The notes under the pieces were generated by a model, which made no database searches, was not told the DNA's origin, and saw only the letters and a list, made by a program, of their open reading frames with translations. The position numbers and the translations under genes were made by a program. Below, piece after piece: positions 53,634 to 63,361 of a stretch of 64,000 nucleotides of DNA (the stretch's first letter is position 1; every line of letters begins with the position of its first letter). The stretch is from Pseudomonadota bacterium (GTDB taxonomy: Bacteria > Pseudomonadota > Gammaproteobacteria > Pseudomonadales > Moraxellaceae), in the NCBI GenBank assembly GCA_023393635.1, contig JAEWKT010000046.1, positions 1-64,000 of the forward strand, in the 5' to 3' direction.

Positions 53634-54116
53634 ATGACCCCTGCCTGTCGTTTATTAGCCAGCAAACACATTGCGTATAGTATTCATGAATATGAGCACG
53701 ACCCAGCCTGCACTAATTTTGGTCTGGAAGCGGCCAGCAAACTTAATTTGCCTGTCGCACAGGTGTTTAAAACCTTATTGCTCACCGATGACAAACAGTA
53801 TTACGTGGCCATATTGCCTGTTAGCCACACCTTGAATTTAAAAAAAGTAGCGCAAGCGTTTAATGTTAAAAAATTGCATTTGGCTGACATGAAAGATGCC
53901 GAGCGCATTACGGGTTATCTGGTGGGCGGCATTAGTCCAATTGGGCAAAAAAAACGTTTGACCACGATCATTGATGCCTCAGCGCAAGCATTAACCTGCA
54001 TGTATGTGAGCGGTGGTAAGCGGGGCTTGGATATTGGACTTCAGCCGCAAGATTTAGCCCAGGTGGTGCAAGCCAGTTTTGCAGCGATTGTGGATGAGAA
54101 CCAAGTCAACTCATAA
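53634..54116 (+). CDS. ybaK: Cys-tRNA(Pro)/Cys-tRNA(Cys) deacylase YbaK (EbsC)
   Basis: Editing enzyme that hydrolyses mischarged Cys-tRNA(Pro). The 160-residue YbaK/ProX domain includes FGLEAASKLNLPVAQVFKTLL (with the functional Lys) near residue 25, and GYLVGGISPIGQKKRL near 95, with the conserved Gly-Ser/Pro loop. Length is normal. It is divergent from the MFS gene with a weak ribosome site. Confidence 0.93.
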   Translation: MTPACRLLASKHIAYSIHEYEHDPACTNFGLEAASKLNLPVAQVFKTLLLTDDKQYYVAILPVSHTLNLKKVAQAFNVKKLHLADMKDAERITGYLVGGISPIGQKKRLTTIIDASAQALTCMYVSGGKRGLDIGLQPQDLAQVVQASFAAIVDENQVNS

Positions 54117-54282
54117 ACCAACACAATTTATAAATCCTGTCACCTCATGAGTAACCTATTTAAAATACAGATAAAATTTTAATCACAATATAGAAATTTG
54201 ATTGAATAACACGCAAAATGCAACGGTGTAAAAGCACGCACGCATAATATTTATTGAACAATTAAATTTTCAGGATTACTAC

Positions 54283-54726
54283 ATGAGCTTAAAAAAATAC
54301 TTTTGGATTTATTTGGGAATATACATTGCAATCTCAATATTAATCATGGTTATCAGTGCATTTATTGAGATTGGTAATGGACCTGGGATCATGGTGCCCT
54401 TTATTGCCGCAATGACCACAGGACAGTATTTTGTTAAAGATCATTTCCGCATACCTGACGCAGCAGAAAAAAAGCGATTAGTGTGGGGGTCGCTGGCTAT
54501 TAGCTGGGGTGCATCAATCATCGTTGCCGTCATCTTTGTGGCGCTGCAAGCTATCGTTGGCGATTTATCATCACTGAAACAAATGGTTAGTTCAGGTGGT
54601 TTCATGTTGATTATGCTGCTTATTCTGGCAGTAGTATTTCTTATTAGTTATGCCATGACCAGTTGGGCTTATGGTGGTCTTCTCAATAAGTTGGCTGCTA
54701 AAATTAACAACAAAGCCAACCCATAA
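54283..54726 (+). CDS. Four-helix membrane protein of the ABZJ_00895 family
   Basis: 147 residues with four hydrophobic segments (near 8–27, 32–50, 68–92, 107–130). MTTGQYFVKDHFRIPDAAEKKRL and SYAMTSWAYGG are segments of the ABZJ_00895 family found in Acinetobacter and relatives. Function unknown. CAGGATTACTAC precedes the start. The phylogenetic range supports the Moraxellaceae assignment. Confidence 0.75.
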   Translation: MSLKKYFWIYLGIYIAISILIMVISAFIEIGNGPGIMVPFIAAMTTGQYFVKDHFRIPDAAEKKRLVWGSLAISWGASIIVAVIFVALQAIVGDLSSLKQMVSSGGFMLIMLLILAVVFLISYAMTSWAYGGLLNKLAAKINNKANP

Positions 54727-54769
54727 TTTAGTATAAATAAAATAGTTGATTTAACGTCGTAAACCAGTA

Positions 54770-54808
54770 CCACAAGCATGAGTAATTTATTTTATTTGTT
54801 GCTTGTGG
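54770..54808. terminator. Hairpin between convergent genes
   Basis: Perfect nine-base arms CCACAAGCA and TGCTTGTGG with a 21-base AT-rich loop lie between the ABZJ_00895-type gene and the LOG gene. No T-run directly follows. Confidence 0.5.
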
Positions 54809-54830
54809 CGCGCTTACAGTACTTTTATAA

Positions 54831-55511
54831 CTATACTTTTTCTGCTTCAACGATCTGTTTTTCATCACTACTGATTTGGGCCAGCGCAATCAACACCTCT
54901 TCTACGCTTTGACATACCATCACCTGAGTACGATGCTGGGCAGTTAAAAATCCCTCTTGCACTGCATAATCCAGCTGCGCAATTAAAAACTGGTAGTAGT
55001 TATTAATATTGAACAAAACAATGGGCTTGCTATGCTGTTGCAACTGCCCCCATGTGGCGACTTCCAATATTTCTTCAAACGTCCCTAAACCACCTGGCAG
55101 TGCCACAAACGCACTGGCACGGTCGGCCATAATGGCTTTACGTTCGTGCATGGTATCTACCACATATAACTCCGTTAAGGCATCATGGGCAATTTCATGA
55201 CGCAATAAAAAATCAGGTATCACCCCAACCACTTCGCCGCCATGGTTAATCACTGTATCGGCCACCTGACCCATTAAGCCAATACTGGCACCGCCATACA
55301 CCACACCCAGTTGATGCTGTGCCAACTGCTGAGCCAGCTTAATGGCCTGTTGCTCATACACAGGATTATTACCAGAACGCGAACCACAATACAGTGCCAC
55401 GAGTGGCATGGTGGTTTTGATATCTTGTACAGTAATCGTTTTGGTCGGCTCATTGTCTAGCGACCATAATTTGTTAGAAACTGGATTTGGTTTATTTACT
55501 CTATGATTCAT
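54831..55511 (-). CDS. LOG family protein (cytokinin riboside 5'-monophosphate phosphoribohydrolase-like)
   Basis: 226 residues, Rossmann-like. The signature PGGLGTFEE near residue 138 and VYGGASIGLMGQVAD near 70 define the LOG/TIGR00730 family, which cleaves nucleoside monophosphates to free base and ribose phosphate. The N-terminal 34 residues before MPLVALYCGS are polar and may be non-native; AAGGAT stands 13 bases before the first ATG at 55511, so I retain it. Confidence 0.9.
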   Translation of the reverse strand: MNHRVNKPNPVSNKLWSLDNEPTKTITVQDIKTTMPLVALYCGSRSGNNPVYEQQAIKLAQQLAQHQLGVVYGGASIGLMGQVADTVINHGGEVVGVIPDFLLRHEIAHDALTELYVVDTMHERKAIMADRASAFVALPGGLGTFEEILEVATWGQLQQHSKPIVLFNINNYYQFLIAQLDYAVQEGFLTAQHRTQVMVCQSVEEVLIALAQISSDEKQIVEAEKV

Positions 55512-55700
55512 TGTTTATATTTATCCTTTAAAAAATAGCATTTGTTTAACCATATTAAAAAAATAATATATCAATTAGATGATACTGCGCTGTGCGCTGC
55601 AAGTTAAGTATGGAATTGCTTCACTCAGTTGCTTTTATGCTAAAAGCTGATTTTGAACAGTAATTAAAATATGAACCACAAGGCTGATGAGTAATGTCTT

Positions 55701-56621
55701 TTAAAGCCTATTCGGCTTATATTTGGCACTGACAATGCTGTAGTGTGCCAATTGATGACGATATAAAAATCCACATAACTGCGCCGTAAGCCTGATTTTA
55801 AGCCATGCAGCCGAATGCTTACTACGCAAGGGGAGTTGCTGCCGCTGAATATATTGTGCAAAGCCGTTTAAAACTTCGGTATCTACATGTTCAATATGAA
55901 TATCAGTGAAATCAAAATGTGTTAACAGTGCGCGTACCTGTATCTCAGAATCCAGGCGTTGCTTTGGGATTGCAACCAGTTTAAGCAAATAAGGCATGAG
56001 GGTTTTAGCCCAATGGTCTGAGCCAAAAGAATGCGTGGGGCGAATCAAGGTGCAAAATGCAATACGCCCACCCGCTCTTAACGCGGCCTGATTCACTGCT
56101 AAAAAATCGGCCAAGGGTGCATGATAGGCCGCATCGACACACACCACCGCATCATAGGCATGTTGTAACTGTGCGCTAGGCAAGGGCAGTTGACTAAACG
56201 AGGCCTGATAAATGGCATCCAGTTGCGGCAAGGCAGCCTGTTTGATCCTTGCAATACAATCGGCCTGAATTTCAAAGGCACTCATGTGCTTTATGCCAAA
56301 TTCAGCTGGCCAGTATTGCAAACTTGCCCCTTGGCCACAGCCTAAATCCAATAGCTTGTCATCGGGTTGTAGATGGACAGCACAGCCTATCTTGTGGGCT
56401 AATTGCTGGCATGCTGTCACATAGGAGTAATTGAGCGGGCAAGGCGTTGGCCAAATGCCCAAATTACTCCATGCCAACACATTTGGATCACCCAGTAAGT
56501 GGCTATCAATGGCAAATTGACGATTGCTTGTTATGAATTTTTTCACACGCTTTTTAGGCGATAGTTTCAAAGCTAGCTGTAGCAAACCCTGCAATGATTT
56601 TACCATCTCATAAACTGCCAT
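55701..56621 (-). CDS. Class I SAM-dependent methyltransferase, coupled to a flavoprotein gene
   Basis: 306 residues. The SAM-binding motif LDLGCGQGAS is near 92, with VVCVDAAYHAP (motif IV-like) near 165. It resembles small-molecule C- or O-methyltransferases; the target is not evident. The N-terminal 60 residues (LKLSPKKRVKKF) are basic and might contact membrane. The ATG directly abuts the TAA of the upstream flavoprotein gene (TAAATG), so both are translationally coupled and probably work on one substrate. Confidence 0.82.
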   Translation of the reverse strand: MAVYEMVKSLQGLLQLALKLSPKKRVKKFITSNRQFAIDSHLLGDPNVLAWSNLGIWPTPCPLNYSYVTACQQLAHKIGCAVHLQPDDKLLDLGCGQGASLQYWPAEFGIKHMSAFEIQADCIARIKQAALPQLDAIYQASFSQLPLPSAQLQHAYDAVVCVDAAYHAPLADFLAVNQAALRAGGRIAFCTLIRPTHSFGSDHWAKTLMPYLLKLVAIPKQRLDSEIQVRALLTHFDFTDIHIEHVDTEVLNGFAQYIQRQQLPLRSKHSAAWLKIRLTAQLCGFLYRHQLAHYSIVSAKYKPNRL

Positions 56622-57944
56622 TTAGCGTGGTAAGCCATCAGCCGTCACCTGAAGTGGCGCAAGCCCAACAAATGGCGCATGCACGCCCAATTGCTTGGTT
56701 ACCCACATGGCAGAGGTCACGGCAGACTCTAAAATAGGCAGGCCATCACACAGCCATGAGCCACAAAAAAACACCCGACGCGCTGGGTTTTGTTGCATGT
56801 GTTTTACTTGTGCTACCAGCTTGGCCGTATCAGCATTCACAATGGCGCGGCTTAGTTTCACACGTGATATGACTTGCGCGGCATCGGGTTCAAATAATGG
56901 ATTCCAGGTTTGAAAGATAGGCGGCTTTCCTACCAGACTGGGTTCAATGGCATTAATCCAGATCGTAAACATCGACTGGCTAAAGCTTTTATCCATGGCA
57001 TAATTGAGTACCGTCCAGTCTTGTGGCAACTGGGGCATAAAACGCTGGTCACGATGAATCACCAGCTCGCCTTGGTCAAACTCAAACTGCTGCAATAATT
57101 CAATATCTACCTTAAATTGCTGCGCATTTAAAAAGCCCAATTGACTAGTTGGCGTTGCCACAATGACATAATCATATAGTGCTTTCTCATCAAATTCATT
57201 TTGCACCAATACTTGCTGCGCTTGATATTCTATTCGGGCCACCTTTGCGCCACTTTGAATGTGAATATCCTTGGTGAGTGCATCCACCAAGGCAGGTGTG
57301 CCGCCTTGCAGACGTAATAAAGCATCACCCTTTAGTAGCTTTTCTACAAATTGCAGCAATGGTTTGGCTGGCCAGTTGGCAATTTGCACAGGCTTGCAGG
57401 TACAAATGGTATGAATCACGGGCAGTACCGTGCCATACCAAAATAGCGGCTCAAATGGATATTGCGCATGAAATTGCGCCAGGCTCATGTCTTGATGAGG
57501 GTTGGTTTTAAATTTTCTTAAAGCTTTTTTAAGCTGAAGATAGCCTTTCAATAATGTTAAGTTTTGGCGGTTAAAAAACTTTAAGCTGGCCACAGTAGGT
57601 AAGTTGCCAATACGCGAGCGTTGGCTTTTAAACCAGGTGGTTAGGGCATGGTTTTGTTCTAACCAGCTACAGGATATATAAGTGCGTACCTTAAAGGTTG
57701 GTACACCCACATAAGCAGCCAGTGCCAAGGTGTTTTGCCATAATGATGCATTCATCACACGTAAGGGCGCATCAATAATGCCACCATCCACATATAGGCT
57801 ATGACTATCCATGCCACGGCTTGGTAAGGCTTCATAAATGGTCACGGCATAACCTGCGTCTTGCATCAGCCGCGCGGCCGTCAGCCCAGCCATGCCACTC
57901 CCAATAATCGCAACGGTTTGTTTTGTATGTTGCACTGTGGTCAT
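56622..57944 (-). CDS. FAD-dependent amine oxidase/phytoene desaturase-like flavoprotein
   Basis: 440 residues. The dinucleotide motif VAIIGSGMAGLTAARL is near 11–26, followed by IYEA with the adenine-ribose Glu near 37. The C-terminal part has FCGSWLCDGLPILESAVTSAM, the FAD-closing segment of this superfamily. It is kin to NAD(P)-binding proteins found beside cyclopropane or furan fatty acid genes. The next gene is a methyltransferase at zero spacing. The substrate is unknown. There is a Cys-rich stretch (HTICTC) near 180. Confidence 0.82.
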   Translation of the reverse strand: MTTVQHTKQTVAIIGSGMAGLTAARLMQDAGYAVTIYEALPSRGMDSHSLYVDGGIIDAPLRVMNASLWQNTLALAAYVGVPTFKVRTYISCSWLEQNHALTTWFKSQRSRIGNLPTVASLKFFNRQNLTLLKGYLQLKKALRKFKTNPHQDMSLAQFHAQYPFEPLFWYGTVLPVIHTICTCKPVQIANWPAKPLLQFVEKLLKGDALLRLQGGTPALVDALTKDIHIQSGAKVARIEYQAQQVLVQNEFDEKALYDYVIVATPTSQLGFLNAQQFKVDIELLQQFEFDQGELVIHRDQRFMPQLPQDWTVLNYAMDKSFSQSMFTIWINAIEPSLVGKPPIFQTWNPLFEPDAAQVISRVKLSRAIVNADTAKLVAQVKHMQQNPARRVFFCGSWLCDGLPILESAVTSAMWVTKQLGVHAPFVGLAPLQVTADGLPR

Positions 57945-58079
57945 GCGTTTGCCTTCACTTTTAAAACAATACTGCTGTCATCGCAGTTTATAGAATGCGG
58001 CATAATGAAGACAAAAAATAGTATAGCGCAGTAAAAAATAATAAAGTTTTTAGGCGTTTTGATGGTGCTTGTCTGTTGC

Positions 58080-59588
58080 TTACTTATCGCCTGTGAGCTT
58101 ACTTTTTAGTTTTGCCAGTGTACTGGCTTCAGCAGTGCTTTCAGGAACAACATGCTGTTGCAACGGCAAACCCACGCTAATTTCCAGGCCGCCATCGGGA
58201 TGATTACGCGCATTGACGTAACCACCATGCAGTTCAGCAATCCGCTTGACAATGGCCAGTCCCAAACCACTGCCTTGCGTGGTACGGGCACTGTTGCCAC
58301 GCACAAATGGCTGCATGAGTGATTCAATATCGTCCTGATTCACTCCTTCGCCGCTATCGCGTACCGTAATAATAATATACGCCCCCAGCAAATTAGTGGA
58401 TAAATATACAGGCTCTGCCCCGTAGCGTTTGGCATTGCTCACCAGATTGCCAATCATGCGTTTAATCGATAGGCTACGCAGGTGAATCTGTGGCAATAAC
58501 TGGGGTTGGTAAATAATTTTAAGCGGCTTAAATTGCACAATAATTTCCTGCATCAGTGCATTAATGTCGGTGGCCTGTTCTTTTTCATCTGAGCCATCAC
58601 GCATATAAGAAATAAACTGGCTTAAAATAGCATCCATGTCATCGACATCATAAATTAAGCCCTGTTGTAGGTCTTCATCGGGCATCAATTCGGCAGTTAG
58701 CCTGATACGCGTTAAGGGGGTGCGTAAATCATGGGAGATGCCAGCCAGCATAATGGTGCGTTCTTGTGCGGCTTGCTGCAAGGTACTAATCATATGGTTA
58801 AATGCTGCATTCACTTGACGAATTTCAATAGGTCCATGATTGGTTTCTAAATAAGGTGCTTTTCCTGACTGGCTAAAATCACGCGCGGCATTTTGCAGGC
58901 GGCGTAAAGGACGGTTGAGCTGTCGTACCAGGGTTAAAATAATAATTGCACTTAATAAAGGGATTCCAAGAAGCCAGCCATAAATCAGCTCAGCACTGTA
59001 TTCGGCATAAAAATCCAGAGGTTCCTGAATCCAGGCATTGCCCAGTGATTTATATTGAATCCATAGCTGTGGTACAGGTTTAAACTCAAAATAAACTGTC
59101 ACGGGTTCATTGAGCTCACGCGATAACTCTTTTTCCAAGCGTCCTGTAAAAAATTCGGCGACTACCTTTTCGCGTGGATTTGGAAACAAGGCAGGATCAC
59201 GAATAATTTGCACGCCCACCCGTTGTTCTAGCCATTCATGCATATCAAAAGAAAACGGATCTTCAGTGACAATTAAATCGGTTTGTTCCAGCAAATCCAG
59301 TTCAATGGCCAAATAGCGCGCATGTTGGCGGATTTCAGGTAAATACAGCGTGCGCCAAAAAAATGCCAGAGACATAAATAAGCTAAAAAATACCACGACC
59401 GTTACTAAAATAGTGGTACGCATGGCAGTTGAGCGCGGTTTGATTTTATCTAAAAATAATTCCCAGCGCGTGCGCGGCCGCTGACGGTATGGAGCTTCCA
59501 GCTCAGATAACAGTGAAGCGGGTGTTGATGAAGGCGTTTGTTGTTGAGATGAACTGGCATGCGCGGTGTTATTGGTTTTTTTTTGCAC
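58080..59588 (-). CDS. envZ: Sensor histidine kinase EnvZ (AmgS-like)
   Basis: Inner-membrane kinase of the OmpR pair, sensing osmotic or envelope stress. About 502 residues from the GTG at 59588, which has AGGAAG six bases upstream; the longer reading to 59651 is less likely. Membrane helices lie near 60–79 and 201–221, with a periplasmic sensor between. A HAMP region follows, then the H box AGISHDLRTPLTR with His286, an N box (MIGNLVSNAKRY) near 395, and G boxes (DSGEGV, GSGLGLAIV). The N-terminal extension of about 50 residues is Ser/Thr/Gln-rich. In Pseudomonas the homologue at this locus beside tex is AmgS. Confidence 0.93.
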   Translation of the reverse strand: MQKKTNNTAHASSSQQQTPSSTPASLLSELEAPYRQRPRTRWELFLDKIKPRSTAMRTTILVTVVVFFSLFMSLAFFWRTLYLPEIRQHARYLAIELDLLEQTDLIVTEDPFSFDMHEWLEQRVGVQIIRDPALFPNPREKVVAEFFTGRLEKELSRELNEPVTVYFEFKPVPQLWIQYKSLGNAWIQEPLDFYAEYSAELIYGWLLGIPLLSAIIILTLVRQLNRPLRRLQNAARDFSQSGKAPYLETNHGPIEIRQVNAAFNHMISTLQQAAQERTIMLAGISHDLRTPLTRIRLTAELMPDEDLQQGLIYDVDDMDAILSQFISYMRDGSDEKEQATDINALMQEIIVQFKPLKIIYQPQLLPQIHLRSLSIKRMIGNLVSNAKRYGAEPVYLSTNLLGAYIIITVRDSGEGVNQDDIESLMQPFVRGNSARTTQGSGLGLAIVKRIAELHGGYVNARNHPDGGLEISVGLPLQQHVVPESTAEASTLAKLKSKLTGDK

Positions 59589-59655
59589 GCTAGGCTTCCT
59601 GGCAATGATAAAAACATAAACATCGTAAAGACACAGACATTGTAAAGGCATTTAA

Positions 59656-59699
59656 CACCAGTGGCATGCATTAAAGCAGAGCATGCTATAAAACTGGTG
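59656..59699 (-). other. Nested hairpin in the ompR–envZ intercistronic gap
   Basis: The outer arms CACCAGT (59656–59662) and ACTGGTG (59693–59699) enclose two GCATGC palindromes (59664–59669 and 59681–59686) that can also pair. The structure sits in the 169-base gap and could lower envZ expression relative to ompR. Confidence 0.45.
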
Positions 59700-59757
59700 C
59701 TAAATCTTAAAATTACAGTGGTTGCGGTCTAAAATGATTATTGTCAAAAGTCTGGTT

Positions 59758-60519
59758 TTATTCTGCACCATCGGGAACAAACACATAACCCACGCCCCAC
59801 ACGGTTTGAATATAGCGCGCACGTGCTGGGTTTTCCTCAATTAAGCGACGCAAGCGCGATACCTGCACATCAATGGAACGTTCCATGGCTCCCCATTCAC
59901 GGCCACGGGCAAGGTTCATGAGTTTGTCACGGGTAAGTGGCTCACGTGGATGTTGTACCAAGGCTTTTAATACCGCAAATTCACCAGTGGTTAGCGTGAC
60001 CACTTGCCCTTCACGCGTGAGGGTACGGGTAGACAAATCCAGTGTCCAGGGGCCAAAGCTCACCACTTCCACTTGCTGGCTGGGTGCGCCTGGAATCTCA
60101 CGTACCTGACGGCGCAATACAGCACGGATACGCGCCAGTAATTCATTGGGGTTAAAGGGCTTGGGCAGGTAATCATCAGCACCTGCTTCTAAGCCAGCAA
60201 TACGGTCACTATCACTGCCACGTGCGGTTAGCATAATAATTGGGGTATCAATGTTGCTTTGACGCAAACGACGGCAAATGCTAATGCCATCTTCTACAGG
60301 CAACATAAAATCTAATACAATAAGTGAAAATAGCTCACGTTGTAATAACCGATCCATCTGGGTGCCATCGTGGGCAGTTTTGACCACAAAGCCTTTGTCT
60401 TCCAAAAAACGCTGCAATAACGTACGCAAACGTACATCATCATCAACGACCAGAATTCGCTCCACTCGCTCTGCATCAGGGCGTATTTGTTGCTCTTCAG
60501 CAGGTACAACGAGGCTCAT
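59758..60519 (-). CDS. ompR: Response regulator OmpR (AmgR-like)
   Basis: 253 residues: receiver domain with acidic pocket VVDDD near 25–28, phosphoacceptor Asp70 in LIVLDFMLP, and Lys of LPKPF near 118, followed by a winged-helix DNA-binding domain with LTTGEFAVLKALVQHPREPLTRDKL and the C-terminal IQTVWGVGYVFVP. AAGGAGTTAATC gives a strong start. The Pseudomonas homologue AmgR sits beside tex in the same layout. Confidence 0.95.
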   Translation of the reverse strand: MSLVVPAEEQQIRPDAERVERILVVDDDVRLRTLLQRFLEDKGFVVKTAHDGTQMDRLLQRELFSLIVLDFMLPVEDGISICRRLRQSNIDTPIIMLTARGSDSDRIAGLEAGADDYLPKPFNPNELLARIRAVLRRQVREIPGAPSQQVEVVSFGPWTLDLSTRTLTREGQVVTLTTGEFAVLKALVQHPREPLTRDKLMNLARGREWGAMERSIDVQVSRLRRLIEENPARARYIQTVWGVGYVFVPDGAE

Positions 60520-60849
60520 GATTAACTCCTTTGAGAATCTTGAATTGACAGATCCAGCAAATTTTTTTAAGAATGTTCATTAATAAATATATTTAGGGCA
60601 AGTTGAACAAAAACTCAAATAGATTCAATCAATAGATACCAAATATATACAGGTTTGCCTATCAAAATAATCATAAATATCAAGTTTATCGCAATATAGC
60701 GCAGCCAGTCATGCGCTGTAAATCGTCATCAGTAGAAGCATTTTGCCTACAAGTTTTAAAACATTTATTGAATAAGTTTAAAAAGCGCGTTCATTTAAGG
60801 CGTACAGGACGTATAATCGCCACTTTCATTTTTGTCGTGGAAGCGTTGT
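60520..60849. other. Divergent intergenic region ompR / tex
   Basis: 330 bases, AT-rich toward ompR. The tex side has a clear -10 TATAAT at 60812–60817, with TTCATT at 60790–60795 as a -35-like element (16-base spacer). The ompR promoter is not clear. No RNA gene or open frame is seen. Confidence 0.45.
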
Positions 60850-63276
60850 ATGACTGAGTTGGTTCAACAACTGGCAAGCGAGCTTGCGGTTCGCCCTGTC
60901 CAAATTGAAGCGACCATTCGCTTAATGGATGACGGCGCAAGTGTTCCTTTTATTGCGCGTTACCGTAAAGAGGTCACCCAAGGGCTAGATGACACCCAGC
61001 TTCGTCAGTTAGAAGCACGCTTGGCTTATTTGCGCGACTTAAATGAACGCCGCCAAAAAATCATAGAATCCATTCGTAGTCAGGATAAGCTCAATGATGT
61101 GTTATTGGCGCGCCTCAATGCCGCAGGCAGCAAAACGGCACTTGAAGATTTATACCTGCCTTATCGTCCCAAACGCACCAGTAAAGCGGCGCTGGCACGT
61201 GAAGCTGGCCTTGAACCTTATGCATTAAAAATCTGGCAGGAAAATATTGAACCTGAAGCAGCACTGGCAGATTTTAGCCCAGCCGAAGCCAATGAGGGCG
61301 AAGAGCAGCGTTATGCAGATGTAGCAAGCCAGCTTGAAGGCGTGTCGCATATACTGGTCGATTTGTGGGCAACACGTTTAGAACTCACTGAACAATTAAA
61401 ACAAGGTTTTGCCGCAAGCGCGCAATTGGTTAGTCGTGTGGCCAGCGACGAAAAACGCGAAGTAGGGCATAAATTCCGTGATTATTTTGAATCCAGTGAA
61501 AGCCTGGCTAAACTAGCCAATCATCGCTTGCTTGCCATGTTGCGCGGTCGGCAGGAAAACGTGCTTGGCCTGAAAGTAGATGGTGAAGATGCCCCACGTT
61601 TGGCAGAAATTTATGCCGATTTAAACTTAAATGATATTGCGCCAGAATCGCGCCAGCAATTTTTAAAGCAAACGGCTGATCTGTTATGGTTGGGTAAATT
61701 ACGACCGCATTTTGAGCATTCATTGCTGACTGAAAAACGTTTGGCCGCTGAAGCAGATGCCATGAAAGTATTTGCCGAAAACCTGCGTCATTTATTATTG
61801 GCCGCACCAGCAGGTGGTCGATGCACCTTAGGCGTTGATCCTGGCATTCGTACGGGCGTGAAATTGGCCGTGGTGAATAGTGCAGGCGATGTACTCGCGC
61901 ATAGCACCATTTATCCGTTTGCGCCTAAAAATGATGTTGAAGGTGCTTTGGCGGAGCTTGAGCGTCTATGCCGTGAGTTTGCAGTGGATCTGGTGGCGAT
62001 TGGCAATGGAACAGGCAGCCGCGAAACTGAAAACCTGCTTGGTGAGCTTGTCAAAAAACACACTGATTTAAACCTGACCCGTGTGACGGTGAGTGAAGCA
62101 GGAGCGTCGGTGTATTCAGCCAGTGAGCTTGCTGCGCAAGAGTTGCCAGAGCTGGATGTTAGCATTCGCGGGGCAGTGTCTATCGCGCGTCGTTTGCAGG
62201 ATCCATTGGCAGAGCTGGTAAAAATTGATCCCAAATCCATTGGTGTAGGTCAGTATCAGCATGATGTCAACCAAACTGGTTTGGCACGCACACTGGATGC
62301 TGTGGTAGAGGACTGTGTGAATGCGGTAGGTGTTGATGTCAATACGGCATCACCCGCATTATTGGCGCGTATTGCAGGCTTAAATAAAAATATTGCCCAG
62401 CAAATTGCCGATTATCGCCGTGAACATGGTGTGTTTAATAACCGCCAGCAACTCAAAAAAGTGCCACGCTTAGGCGAGCGTACTTTTGAGCAGGCCGCAG
62501 GATTCTTGCGTGTGCAACATGGCGACCAGCCGCTGGATGCTTCTGCGGTGCATCCTGAAAGTTATGCACTGGTTGAAAAAATTCTAGGCAAACTGGATAA
62601 AGGCCTGGAGCAAGTATTGGCCAAAACAGAGGTGCTTGGCAGCATTAATGTTGAAGAACTGGTAGATGAACAATACGGCTTGCCCACTGTGCAGGATGTC
62701 ATCAAAGAGCTGTCAATGCCAGGTCGTGATCCGCGTCCAGAGTTCCGCACACCCAAGTTCCGTGATGATATTCAAAGCATGCAGGATTTAACCGACCACA
62801 TGGTGAGCGGTAACCTGGTGCTTGAAGGCGTGGTAACCAATGTCACTAACTTTGGGGCGTTTATTGATGTGGGCGTGCATCAGGATGGTTTGGTGCATGT
62901 GTCCGAGCTATCAAGTCAGTTTGTCGATGACCCGCATAAAATTGTCAAACCAGGTCAAATTGTACAAGTGCGCGTGATGAGCGTAGATGCTGAGCGTAAA
63001 CGGATTAGTTTAAGCTTGCGTTTAGACCCACAAGAAAAACCAGCACGTGGCGAGCGTTCATTGAATAATGAGCCACGCAAAGCATTTAAACCTGCTGCCA
63101 GAAAGCCAGATAGTCGCAGCTCAGATCGCAGTGCAGAGCGCACTAAACGTCAGGGCAACGGTCAGGATAATAAGCCCTTTGATAAATCAAAAGATCGTCC
63201 AGCCAAAGCAGCCGAGCCGAAAATTGGAGGCTTAGGCGCATTGTTGTTGCAAGCTGGGGTAAAAAAATCTGGTTAA
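60850..63276 (+). CDS. tex: Transcription accessory protein Tex (S1 RNA-binding)
   Basis: About 808 residues. An N-terminal helical domain (VPFIARYRKEVTQGLDDTQL near 35), a YqgF-like RNase H fold (CTLGVDPGIRTGVK near 325), a tandem helix-hairpin-helix region (KNIAQQIADYRREHGVFNNRQQLKKV near 515) and an S1 domain (VLEGVVTNVTNFGAFIDVGVHQ, near 650–725) appear in order. A basic, Arg/Lys-rich tail of about 75 residues follows. ATG at 60850 replaces the TTG at 60832. In relatives it aids transcription elongation and RNA handling. Confidence 0.95.
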   Translation: MTELVQQLASELAVRPVQIEATIRLMDDGASVPFIARYRKEVTQGLDDTQLRQLEARLAYLRDLNERRQKIIESIRSQDKLNDVLLARLNAAGSKTALEDLYLPYRPKRTSKAALAREAGLEPYALKIWQENIEPEAALADFSPAEANEGEEQRYADVASQLEGVSHILVDLWATRLELTEQLKQGFAASAQLVSRVASDEKREVGHKFRDYFESSESLAKLANHRLLAMLRGRQENVLGLKVDGEDAPRLAEIYADLNLNDIAPESRQQFLKQTADLLWLGKLRPHFEHSLLTEKRLAAEADAMKVFAENLRHLLLAAPAGGRCTLGVDPGIRTGVKLAVVNSAGDVLAHSTIYPFAPKNDVEGALAELERLCREFAVDLVAIGNGTGSRETENLLGELVKKHTDLNLTRVTVSEAGASVYSASELAAQELPELDVSIRGAVSIARRLQDPLAELVKIDPKSIGVGQYQHDVNQTGLARTLDAVVEDCVNAVGVDVNTASPALLARIAGLNKNIAQQIADYRREHGVFNNRQQLKKVPRLGERTFEQAAGFLRVQHGDQPLDASAVHPESYALVEKILGKLDKGLEQVLAKTEVLGSINVEELVDEQYGLPTVQDVIKELSMPGRDPRPEFRTPKFRDDIQSMQDLTDHMVSGNLVLEGVVTNVTNFGAFIDVGVHQDGLVHVSELSSQFVDDPHKIVKPGQIVQVRVMSVDAERKRISLSLRLDPQEKPARGERSLNNEPRKAFKPAARKPDSRSSDRSAERTKRQGNGQDNKPFDKSKDRPAKAAEPKIGGLGALLLQAGVKKSG

Positions 63277-63299
63277 CAGCATTGCTTAACCATGCCATT

Positions 63300-63336
63300 A
63301 AAAATAAGCAGCGCAATTCAACGGCTGCTTATTTTT
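63300..63336. terminator. Bidirectional terminator, tex / dehydrogenase
   Basis: Perfect 13-base arms (AAAAATAAGCAGC and its complement) with an 11-base loop and A/T flanks on both sides lie between convergent genes. Confidence 0.88.
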
Positions 63337-63361
63337 ATTGGGGGTGTTTAAGTTTGAATGT

